A stretch of DNA of 64,000 bases from Metarhizium brunneum (taxonomy: Eukaryota > Ascomycota > Sordariomycetes > Hypocreales > Clavicipitaceae): NCBI RefSeq assembly GCF_013426205.1, contig NC_089422.1, forward strand, positions 4,216,001-4,280,000, given 5' to 3'. This document shows, piece after piece, positions 11,533-22,255 of the stretch (its first letter is position 1; each line of letters begins with the position of its first letter). The notes under the pieces are model-generated. The model had not been told where the DNA came from and did not search any database. It saw nothing but the letters and a program-made list of their open reading frames with translations. The translations under genes and the position numbers were made by a program.

Positions 11533-13083
11533 TCTGCTGTGATACCAAAGTAGGCAACGACTTCGTGGCAGAATATCGCTTACTGACTATTTTCGCTGCC
11601 CCCAAATTCGAAGGCTGCTACATGTTCTTTGATACTGACAGTTGTCGAAACATGTAGATTTTCCTCAAGTTTGACCGGTCGTCATTTATGTACTTGCGGG
11701 GGATTGCCTTGTTCGGGATTTTCTTTTTAAAGGTAGCTCTTTTATTGACAGGTGGCAAATGAATGATTGACATGTGTGTGTTGTGCTCAAGACACTCATG
11801 GATATATGTCTCCAACATAAGGGATCAGGATGGCACTCAGCCGTCACAGTATCCATATACAAAACTGCGCGAGACAGTGTAAAATATAGAGACCATCTTT
11901 AGCAGTTTGGGGTTTTTTGATGCCCTGCGGGTCAGATATCATTGCTTCGTAGTCGAACTTCTGGTGTGCTTGTGGGAGTCTGGAATAGCACGAGTGAGAC
12001 GGCGAGGGTGATGTGAAGCTGGAAGACGAGCCTCAACCGACATCTTGACTGTCTGATGGAAAGTGGTATGGAAAAGTTGACTGGTTATTTTCAATCTATG
12101 TATTCTTTTCTGCCCACCCTCTCTCGCACACCCCTGCCTTGATCGGCTTTCGGCACGGTCCGCAGGTGGATCTTGAACATTGTAAAACATCCAGACATCT
12201 GGACCGACATTCTGAGCGACCGGAAGCAGTGGCGGGCGCCTGTCGAAATTATTTGCTGAGTCTACTCATCGGTTGCCGCTCGAGGCATGAATATGCTCGC
12301 CCTTGCGTCGATGGCATCTCTAATAACAGCGGTGGTCGTAGCCGCGCACGAGGGTGGTGATGGCTCCCGGAGATTAATTAACACGATGCTGCTCCCACCC
12401 CTTCGCCTGTTGACAACGTCCTTGGATATACATAGGATAGGCACCTTGCCAACGGTCCAAACTCGGCTCGTCAACTCCCATGCCCGCGTAGTAGGTCGGC
12501 CGCCAGCGTCAACTACACTTTCATCCCTTGGCCAGGGTCCTCTACGCCGTCCACCTGAGGCGATAGCAAACCTCGCTGCATGCTAGAACCTAGACTCCCC
12601 TATTCCTATAGCAACCTAATACGTGCCCTCTGTTTGATCTGCTTAGGACTTGGTGCGTCGTTGCACAAGCCTTCATAATGACGATGGTCTTATATATGTT
12701 TCCATGTATGAACTTCGACCAAGAGGACTTGAGTTTTAAGCTGCAATACGAATATAGCTATGAAATCACTTGCTTGTCCAACCTCCGCCGTTCTCTAACT
12801 AATCACTCATGTATGTTGATATTGCCAAGGGAAAAAAAGGATATATTATTTCGACAGCAGTCTGTTTCGTGCAAGTCCATCGCACACGAACCATATATTC
12901 ATACCCATCATTATCGTCATGCCTGGTGTACAACCGTCAAGAAGAAAACATGAAAGCAACTTAGCCTCCCGTACGCCAGGTCAATGCGCCGCCGGTCGCC
13001 ACCCCTTTTTATGACAAAATAGTTCACAAAAGTACAATATATACAGAAAAATAATACAGGTCGCCTTTTCACTCCATGTTTTT
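11533..13083. other. Intergenic region between convergent genes, no supported gene
   Basis: This 1.55-kb region lies between the ends of the kinase gene (+) and the 317-aa unknown gene (-). A plus-strand open frame at 12287-12586 (99 aa) starts with a signal-peptide-like stretch (MNMLALASMASLITAVVVAA) but then becomes low in recognisable content; see findings. A minus-strand frame at 11939-12190 is also open without recognisable features. The rest is probably 3' UTR. Confidence 0.4.
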
Positions 13084-14141
13084 TTAACCCGCCATGTCAG
13101 CGAGCGCGTTCTCTCTCAGTCTCTCGTACCGCTCAGCATCGAAACGCGCACGTTTCCAGCCACATGCTCGTAACCGCTCAATGCGGGCTCTGGCATCCAG
13201 TGCTTTCAATTCGTGGTTTGTGTGAGCTGGGACGCTGGGTATGTGGCACGCGGCGATTTCGATTTCCAGCGTGGTCATGTGAGCAGTGACTTGGCGGCGG
13301 ATACTGCTGAGGATAGTGCAGAACCGATGGATAGAACGGGTGTGGAAGAAGGGATCAATGTCCTCAGCTTCGCTCGGGTCTGGGCTGGCTGACTCCAGAG
13401 GGGCGGAGATGATGGTTGGCAGCAAAGGTCTGGCGTTTTTAAGGATAGATTCGGGATAGACTGGCTCCGGTGAGGATCGACCGAGCCACTCGTCGAAACC
13501 AAGAGTAGGAGAGTCTGGGCGAATGATGGGCTCCATCATGGGTTCGTCGCAAAAAGCGACGCGCTTCTTTGGTCTGGGCGGTTGGCTGGGCTTCATGGCG
13601 CCTTCATCGATGGAGCTGAGAGACGGAGCTGGTGAGGACCTTCTTGTAGAGACTGTTGATCCGGATGAGTTCGAGCCAGCTGAGGAATGTAAGCTGGAGA
13701 AGCGGGAGGGAAATCGTGACGTGGGCCGACTCGTGTCTTCATCAGCTTGTTTAGCGAGTTTGGACGCGGCACTGAGGTGGTCGTATGCCTGTTTAAGAAG
13801 GGCGGTGCGGAATGGTGAGGAATGGTGAATCGCGTGAGCTTGCATTTCAAGTGCTGTGGCCGCGTAGAAACGCAGATAGACGAGATGCACTGGATGAGTT
13901 GTTTCCTGGCCATGTTTTGTAAGTATACGGCGGTTTATTTCTCATCGCGAAAAACTGCCTCGGGCAGAATTCACCATGGAAAGATGGATTGGTGAGAATG
14001 GAGGCTTACAAGCTCGTCTTTGTGATGGAGGATGTCATGACAACGCGTAGAGCACTCTCTAAACCGGCGGTTCATATAATCTCTCCTGATGTCGCCCAGA
14101 GCCGCCTTCCACTCCATACGAGTTCGAGGGATAGGACGCAT
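13084..14141 (-). CDS. Conserved-looking fungal protein of unknown function
   Basis: Exons 14141..14010 and 13905..13084 join in phase 0 to give 317 aa. I do not recognise a named family. The first 110 residues (from MRPIPRTRMEWKAALGDIRR) look helical and repeat-like, rich in Arg, Tyr and Leu with ARG/HSSPFRTALL-type helices; they could be an MIT- or TPR-like bundle. The middle (about 115-215) is a Ser/Pro-rich linker that looks disordered. The C-terminal 90 residues return to helix-forming sequence ending RLRENALADMAG. The start was chosen at the ATG that opens the helical part; an upstream in-frame ATG at 14378 would add about 80 residues of low-quality sequence. The intron ends ATGGCCAG on the coding strand. 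Cytosolic location is likely, as no signal or membrane segment is seen. Confidence 0.7.
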
Positions 14142-14873
14142 TATGCCAAGTGTCTCCTTGTCCTCTTGCTCAGATTGCGGCTGGTTTGTTGACTTCGGTT
14201 GATACAACTGTGAGCCAGCTTCAAGGCGCTTCAGCATGCCTCCATTGTATCGCCTCTCTTGACACTTCGCGTTGAGTGAAAGAGGAATCAGGCAAGCCAT
14301 GGTTCGGTATAAGTGCTTCGGGAGCAGACAGACAAATCCTGATTTAATTTGTTCCGTCGATCGCTTCGCCACATGCACTGCAATGAGTATGTTCTGTACA
14401 AGGTTTGCGGAGCTGAAAACGATCGAAGGTTATTTATTATTGGCAACCTTTGCCCTTCTTAGACATGTGGCTAATGATGGCACGGGTGTTTCAAGTTCAG
14501 GAACCGGCGATGATCGCGTGGGGAGAACAGGGTTGTACGCTGTAGCTGTCTGGAGCTAATCGATAGCGTAGCGTAGCTGCAGTGCTCTGGCGTCAACATG
14601 TATGCACGTATGTACATATATTGGCAACTTTTATAGTTCCTCCCGTGCAAATCTTCGAAATGGAGCCAAGGAGACGCACGAGATTAAAAGCTTGGTCCTG
14701 GCCTGTCGCGTAGAATTTTTCTCGGGCTCGATTTTCTGCCTTCTTTGTTCCCAGGCGCGTCTGTGGGTGACGAAAGTGGAGGCTGGTGGGTATGGGAAGG
14801 AGCACTGGTTATTGAGGACAGTGTTTTTTTGTTCAAGTCCTTTGTTGCTGCCCGTTTCGATAACGACAATATG

Positions 14874-17800
14874 TACTCCGTACGAAGTGGGTGTGCTCGA
14901 TGGTTTATGTACAATGTAGTACGTGAATTCGTGCAGAACGCCAAGCCGGCCGACGGGTTGTCCACGACGCTCTGGGAAAGAGACTGTGGTCTGTACGAGG
15001 CGAAAAGAGACGGTGGCCTTGACCGGAAATGTTTGTCTGTGACATACGCATACGTATGTATATAGTATGGTAGGGCGAGACAAATAGGTGAGTCTCGTAG
15101 AAAACAAGGTGAAACTATTGACTCATCCAGACGAGGGTGGAAATTGATTCAATCAGAGACATAATTTCCAGAAAGGGGGACTGCCGGAGAATAAATAAAT
15201 TACACTGCACCGCTGTGTACTCCGGGCACATATTTTCTTTTAATGTTTTGCCATGTTCCAGTCAAGGCAGCAAGTATCCCACGAGCACCCGAGTCACGAC
15301 CATCCTCCCTTCCAACCAGATTTCCACGCAATGTCTCACCCGTCACCCGCAGGTGCACGAGACAAGGGCACGAAATGGGATGGATGGGATAAGAAACGAC
15401 TGACTACAAGCTGCGAGGGTCATGGCGCATCGTGACAACGACCCCATAGGGTACTGTACTCCGTATGATGTACCCTTCAAGTCTAGAGCAGATTATTCCA
15501 ACTACGTTGTGCGGGCGGCAAACAGTGTCCTTTTTCTAAACCCTTCCCGTGGTAAAAAGCAATATCCAAAGCAAACAATTGTAATACCTGCCTAGGTACG
15601 GAGTACTAGTTGAACTGAGCAGGGCAGCAAAAGAGGAGGGGGGGAAGAGGCGCAACACTGTCAAGCAGGCTTGGTCCCGAAAAAGTCTGGTGGTTTGCTT
15701 TCCCTGGGCAAGGCTTATCCACTTGAGGACCTGTTGGACAGGGCGAGACATGACACCATGTAACTCCACTACCGTCATATCGCAAGGGCAATGCTCAACT
15801 GCTGGGCGTACTACTCCGTAGTAGTAATCTATTCTCGCTTGAGAATTGTCACTCTTTTGAAAGGTCCTAACCCCTGCACCCCGGGCAGTTGGACCAAGGT
15901 ATCGGAGCCGGCTCCATCTCACCGCAGTGCTGGTACGATAGGTACAGGAGAAGCAGCGAGAACAAGCGGCGAAGATATCAAGAAGGCTGGCACACTGGGG
16001 GCCAACAAGGGACGGCGGCACTTGGTTGTTGACAGAGAGATTGTTTACCCGGCCCCGGCAAGGCTTATGACAGCAAGGCTGTTTGAGCCTGCCCTGCTTC
16101 CATGGTCAGAGAGTCGAAGCTGTGGTGCAAGGTTGTTTGGCAGCAGCATGGGGATAGACAGACCTTGCGCAGATCCATGTCCAGCTCGCCTGTTGTCCCG
16201 GCTGTTTTCATCGTTGAACAATATGTTGATCAGGACAGAACCTCATTCCGATGCAACTAACTGCTCCGTATTTGCAGGTCGATATGCCGCCACCTTGATA
16301 GTTGGGTTTTCGATGCCAACCATGCGCTGCTTCAAAAGTTATATAGGACAAGTACAGGTCGTAACGGGCTGGGCGGATCAGTCGATGTCCAGGACTACTA
16401 GTCATCTAAATGGCCAGAGCATCAGCACGGTGTCCAAATCAAAACCACAATGGCCAGCACTTGGCATTGCATTCAACAAAAGCACGGACGACCGGAATGG
16501 CCAAAGAATCGTCGTAAGAGTTAGCCAAGCATGTGTGGACATTCAAAGCATTGTATGGGTACTCCGTAGATTCGGCACATGCACCGCAAAGCCACCAGAC
16601 CACTTCACCGTCTCTCTGCGCTCTGCGCTCTGATCGTTCCTGACTCTCCTGCGCAGCTTCCCGCAGCTTATCCCTCGCACCTGCCCTATATTATTTGCCA
16701 GGTACCTCATGAGTGCCTTGGGAGGTAGTAAGCACAAGTACTCCATCTAAGTACGGAGCACGAGGGACGTGCACCGTCGACCTCTCCTCGCTGCCTGGAG
16801 AAAATACTTACATGTACATAAGTACTCCGTGCCTGGGAGCATTGACTGCGCCTCCGCCTCCCGGATCACGGCCCTTCCACCCATAACAGTAGTGCTCCGT
16901 ACGCAAAACCACAATCCAGATGTCATCGGCACACATTGCCCTGGCGCCGCCATCATCTGTCATAATCTGACCCTGGCACGCCTGGCCCTCTGCCCTCTAC
17001 CCTAGCTCGCCTGCAATCTCTTGACTCTCGCCCATCGTCCAAAACCCATCCAGCGCCCGGTGCAACGCCACTTTTGCAAGTTAAGCTTGAGCTGTTGCAG
17101 CGCGCAAACATGTGTTCGTCTTTGAAACAGCAGCCATCAACACCAAGGATCAAATCTGGGCACGGTGGTCGCGTCCAAACAGCATCGTCTTTCTTGTTGT
17201 CGAAATTTACAATGTCCGCCATGTCAACGATCTTCGAGGTAAGCGCCCAGTCAGCGGACTTGAACACAGTAAGGTAACTGGCGACGCACATACAGGCGAA
17301 ACCAGGACCGCTTGGTGGCTGATGGACATGCTCCGGCACACGCGCAACGCGTTTGATTGATGTTACTTCTGATGATACGAAGTATACGGCCACACAGAGG
17401 CACGGACACCCGCGTTGTCGCGTCCTGATGGCGCTCGGTGCAAGTGCGTCAGCCGTTGAGGGATTGCCTGTTACAGCCCCAGCAAGTATCACGCAGTCAA
17501 GCTGTCATCACTCCGTTGCTTGATACAAAAGTCATGCAGTCTCCTGCCGGTCTGCTTCATGTCATGTCAACCTGCGAACTGTTCTTGGCATGTTCCCGGC
17601 CAATTTGTTGACTGCACGTCAGCAGCACAAATGTTTGATCTTACGCGGTACTCCGCATTTTGGCAACAAATTCGTCCCCATTCCTGGGGCAAAGGGAGGA
17701 GGGTGGCTTGCTATACGTGCCTCTTCAATCTTGTCAAGTGCTTAGCAACATGCAGCCATGACGAGTCGAACATCGCTCGCGGACGAAATATTGCCACATG

Positions 17801-20800
17801 GTGTTGGGATGGCCGTGTTAATTCCAATTCACCTTACCACAGAAAAATAATGGCCAAATCTCTTCCCTGCCATTCCGCAGAAGCAACAGATTACTTTGGA
17901 TGCTTTTTTACCCTCTTCATACCCAATCTATGAAGCCAGCCTCTTCAATTCTGAGGAGTAAGACTGCCCGAGTCCATAAGGTCTGCACATCTCCAGAACT
18001 GCCTGGTCATCGCACTGATGGCTCCGTCGCCCATGAACTCTGCATTGGCTAAATCATGATTTCTCTCAAAACCTACCTGGTGTTCCCCTGTCCAAGCTCT
18101 TCTCTTTCGAAGTCAACTGCAAAGCCTTGACCTTCATCCACCATATCTTTACCAACATACATAGTCTGTCGGAGGCTGTGCACGTTTGGGTACCAGGGAT
18201 ATTCAGAGTTACCTAATCGCACGGACGAGCTCCATTTTGATGCTTTGGGTAATTGCTACTGCATGTGTGCTCTTGTTGGTTGACTCCGGATAGCCATGCG
18301 TGTGTACGGAGTACTTGTCGGTGAAGAATTCCCTCAATATTCAAAGTTGCGGATGACTAGACGACCCGCGACTTGGTGTTGGCGCAAATCGAGATGCGGG
18401 ATGTATTCCGGATCGCGTGCCATGAATGATAAAGTTCATGGACGAAATTGTCAATCTAGCAATGGTTACAATTCTCGTATACAGTACAGCCCATCCCTGC
18501 CTTGTGCAAATAACTGTGGAAATCAACCACAGTGGAAGGTTTTTGTCTTCCCAGACACGAAAGCCACTGAAATCTAGCATCGGACATGCCCATGAGAAGG
18601 CCGGGATATCCTGGCGTTGGACGACAAGAGTGTCTGTGCTCGATAGCAAGATGCCGGCGATCTGCGGGAAGGAAATATTGATAGGGTGGGGCAATCGTGG
18701 GATTCAAGAAAGTCAACTCTTTAATTGGCGATGCCCTTGCTGGATTCCGCGTATGTATACCGGTTTGTTTACTTGCTTTTTACATATGAGATCACTTGGC
18801 GGTGACGAGCTTCCTTGTCCAGCTGGGTTCGACATGGGCTCTCAATGTATGTACTACATATTGACTGGCGTCTCTCCCGGGATTCACCTCTTGTTCGTTC
18901 CTGGCTTGGTCACATGAGAAGACATGACTGGGTTGTGTTGTCCTCTCTTCATTAAGGTTTTTAAGCTGTGTCACGCGCACATGCTCGCAAGTCGTCACCG
19001 CCGCTTTGGTCAACTCCGCGGCTCTTGGGTAGCCGGACAAGCGTGCAAAATCGAACATCGAGGATAACTGAACTAATGCCTGGTGCCGAGGACAATTGTT
19101 CTATATTTTTGCCTACCTACCTAAGCAGTGGTGCCAATGGTGTAAAGCCCAGGTGTACAGTTCTCCTGAGAAAATCGAGAGTGTTGGAGTATTTTATGCT
19201 CAGCCACGCCTTCACAGAGATATCAAGAGTGATGGAGCTGCGAAATTTTTGTTGAGACCGGATTCTGCTGGACCTGTCGAACCGTTTCGGTCTTGCGGTT
19301 TTCGTCTTATTTTGAGCTTAGTTCATGCAAATTACATCGTGGTCGTAAGATGACTTATCCCCCGACATCTTGCTAGAGACTTGTGCCTCCAATTTAAAGG
19401 TGCAAGTCACGCCTGCTAGGGACACTGAATAAGGGTCTTGTCGGGTATTTGACATGGTGATTTATGCACATTTGGTTGAGTCGACGATGAATAGCGCTAC
19501 GTGATACCGATCACGAAGCATCTCTGCAATGTCGCACCTCTTGCTACAATGAGAATATCTCATAGACGCTGTGACTCTATCGAGGAACAAGCTGCTATTC
19601 ACTGAATGAACATTCTTCCGTGGACACGGGTAAAATTTCCCCATTACATATGAGATGAATTTTCTTGAAAATTTCTCTCACCCTATAGCAGTTTTGGTGC
19701 CTTTCGTCACAGTCTGTTGCGGCCATACGAATCGTGATGCCGAAATAGTATAGGGTAGCCAGCACCGCGACTTGTTTCCCTGCCAGCAATAGCACATGAT
19801 TGTAGCAAGGAACAAAGAGGAGAGGCCCAATTGTCAGTAAGAATAAATCCGAGTGTCTGGCAAAAACTTGGAGTGATGCAGAGTCTAGAGGAGGAAAAGA
19901 CGTGCGAGTGACTGCGGTGTTCCTCGGCTTTGGCTTACATCGTCCACACTTACACAAGTATACACACAACACCAGGGTTTGGCGAAATCTAATTGACAAC
20001 TATATATTGAGTTGACGGTGTCCAACGTATAGTTAACTCTTCTAGCTAGCCAATACAACCCATATAAACTATTATATATAAGAAAAGTCTGGTCTCTTAC
20101 TGTTCTTGGCTTGGTACAGCCCAATACTGTGTTATCAGATGTTGCGCTTGCACGATACTTGTATCATGCTTGCAATCTCATTTGACTCGAAGATGGAAAC
20201 AATAAGCAATTTAATATATAAGAAGAAAAAACCATCCACACGCAGGGCACATCATCGAGGGATGTGTGCTCATCGCTTCCCTAGTCTACATGTGGCCAAC
20301 AGCCTCGCCGTTTGGTCTATCCGGGTCAAATTGGGCAGGCCACTCACAGCCAACGTCTCATGGGACTGATTCGGCGGTTTTTTTGACAGGCGCTTGTTCC
20401 ACATTGAGCTCAACTCGTTTAATTGCCGATTGACGACCGCAGGGTCAGGTATCGGCCCAAAGTAACGGAGCCATATCTCAGGGCAATGCCCGAACTTGTA
20501 TATCAAGACACTCTCGATTGATCGTCACGACGTAGTAGTTTTGTTCAGAATGACCAAAGTCTTTGGCGTACCATGTTAACTTTGCACCCACCTGTAAGGT
20601 TTGGACGGAAATGCCACATCATTTCCACGTACGTTCTCCGTACATGCTTGTATATCAACCCGTGTTGCGGCCCGATGATATGGGCCGATTGGTTGAGATA
20701 TTGAAACACCGGAATGGTCATGTTCCAGCTGTGTGAGGTCTGGAATCCTGTCAAAGTAGCGGCAGAAACCGTCTTGATATTCCCTATATGAAGTCACGGG

Positions 20801-21115
20801 TATGATTTCGATGACTCTTTTCATTCCATTGCTTACCTTGTGGCACTTTTTGTTTCGTGAAGCCGATCGGAGTTGGGGCGGAAGCGAGTGGGGCATCAAT
20901 GTCGGATTCTCGGGGTCTTGAAGGGGCCCGGGCTGAAGCCGAGCCAAAATGGGAGAGGAAAAAAGCACGCTGTGTGAATCCCTGTGCCAGAGCCTAGAGG
21001 GTGGTGGAGGATGGATGGATAAGCGCACTGTACTAGTACTCCGTACTCCGTACAAGCACGGCATACCACAGCGCGTCGCTGAGAGCAGCGTCATTGGGTT
21101 CCCTAATACGGAGTA
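14874..21115. repeat. Cluster of the dispersed 9-mer TACGGAGTA / TACTCCGTA
   Basis: Exact copies within this span start at 14874, 15457, 15597, 15812, 16560, 18305, 21037, 21044 (overlapping the previous by two bases) and 21107. Copies elsewhere in the window start at 8602, 8861, 32719, 35176, 44172, 55318 and 63456. All 16 are outside coding exons. The word has palindromic arms (TAC...GTA), often extended to GTAC, around an asymmetric GGA/TCC centre. With equal base frequencies about 0.5 copies would be expected on both strands of 64 kb. One-mismatch forms occur near 16264, 16752, 16823, 16894, 20635, 34637 and 48735. Confidence 0.8.
17112..17363 (+). other. Possible isolated exon or gene relic
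   Basis: The frame from 17112 reads FVFETAAINTKDQIWARWSR and on to NDLRG, with the C-ending codon choice seen in the real genes nearby. A GTAAGC donor follows at about 17239; an acceptor at 17295 (CATACAG) would rejoin the same frame to ETRTAWWLMDMLRHTRNAFD and a stop at 17361. The frame has no ATG of its own and is closed just upstream by a stop, so a first exon would be needed and I could not find one. The opposite strand is also open here, which lowers confidence. It may be a decayed gene fragment or chance. Confidence 0.2.
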
Positions 21116-22255
21116 CTGGTCTGCTTGATATGCACCTGTCCACTTGCGTAGGGTGGCGTGAAGGCCCAGGCCAACGTCGGCACCAAAAACAATACAACGC
21201 ATTCACATTGTACTTGGGTTTAGACTTTCAAACGGTTCCCGGACGCACCATGCACCAAATTAGGCTGACGCTTAGATCTGGCGGCGACCTGAACCGAGCT
21301 GCAGGTCATTCTAGAGAGCCGCTGTTCGTAATGTCGTGCCGCTCGATGCCCCATGTGCCTCGCGTCATTCTTATCTTCCAAGCACGTCTGGTGTCGGAGA
21401 ATCCTATGACTTGATGAATTCACATGCTGTTAGCTCGAAAACCAGATGCAGTTTTGGCCATTTTCTCTCGCAGAAAACAATGTGCGGCATGTGTTGACAC
21501 ACGCGGGACTGGCCAGGCAAGAGGAGGAAACAGAGAGTGCATCGCGGTGAAACAGACAGCCTTTTCCTGGCACCGTGTTAGGCTTACCAAGGGGTAGCAA
21601 CACTAAACCGGTTAATATAAACAACATTTGAAGGCTGCAAGGGTGGCCTATCTCCGGCGGCCATTCGTTTGGAACTTGGCCCCTTCAAGCATCAAACCCG
21701 CCACAGGCCGTCAAGCTGACGTTTGTATGTACCCACGGAGCATGGAGGACTCTGGAGCTGGCGAGTGACGACGGTCGTATTTCGTATACTACCAGGATCG
21801 GTGCTTTCCGAGTCGGTCTTGGGAGGGTGGCATGCATCCCATTCCGCGCCGTAGACAGCCAACGCAATTGACCTTCGGCCGGGATGCAGTAACCGTTAGG
21901 CAACCACTGACTCGAAGGTCGGCCTCTGCCTCGAATCTGGTAGTGAAATTGCGGCCGATAAGTCGGGCTTGGGACGGGCCCGAATGACATGATGGACCAG
22001 ACGTGGCAACTCGAGCCCTTCACACCTTATTGCTTGTCCGAAAAGGGTAAATTGTTGCGCCTTTCTTTGTCCCAACAGACCATGCGCTCCTTGCCAAGAG
22101 TGGCGTCGACGTCGTGAACTGGCGGCGCAAGTGGACGTGATATAACCTGTATCCCTCTCGCACTGTCTCTTGTTTTGGTTCTTGTGCCCGTGATTTGTTT
22201 TCGGCTTTTGTTTATTTCTTTCACAGATGGCCTGCCTCAGTCGAGTGCTGTCAAA

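Larger units (their letters stand above)
14142..22255. other. 8-kb gene-poor region rich in the TACGGAGTA word
   Basis: No open frame in this stretch shows coherent domain content or a credible exon chain. The longest, 15791-16633 (+, 280 codons) and 20576-21202 (-, 208 codons), have erratic composition and overlap other open frames. Base composition is near balanced, so this is not an AT-rich, heavily RIP-mutated block. It carries nine of the sixteen exact TACGGAGTA/TACTCCGTA words of the window plus several one-mismatch copies. The last part (about 22030-22255) is probably the promoter and 5' leader of the ABC transporter. A short coding-like segment at about 17112-17363 is listed separately. 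Confidence 0.5.

Noticed and set aside
14831..14842. GTTCAAGTCC resembling a tRNA T-loop
   Set aside because: No acceptor stem, D-arm or anticodon arm can be formed around it.
15791..16633. 280-codon plus-strand open frame in the gene-poor block
   Set aside because: The composition is erratic, no family pattern is seen, it contains two copies of the intergenic 9-mer and near copies, and there is no credible exon chain.
16953..17492. 179-codon minus-strand open frame
   Set aside because: It is antisense to the possible coding fragment at 17112 and shows no domain.
18426..18917. 163-codon plus-strand open frame
   Set aside because: Mixed hydrophobic composition without helix pattern or homology impression; overlaps other open frames.
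20576..21202. 208-codon minus-strand open frame
   Set aside because: It includes three copies of the TACGGAGTA word and low-complexity stretches; no recognisable protein.
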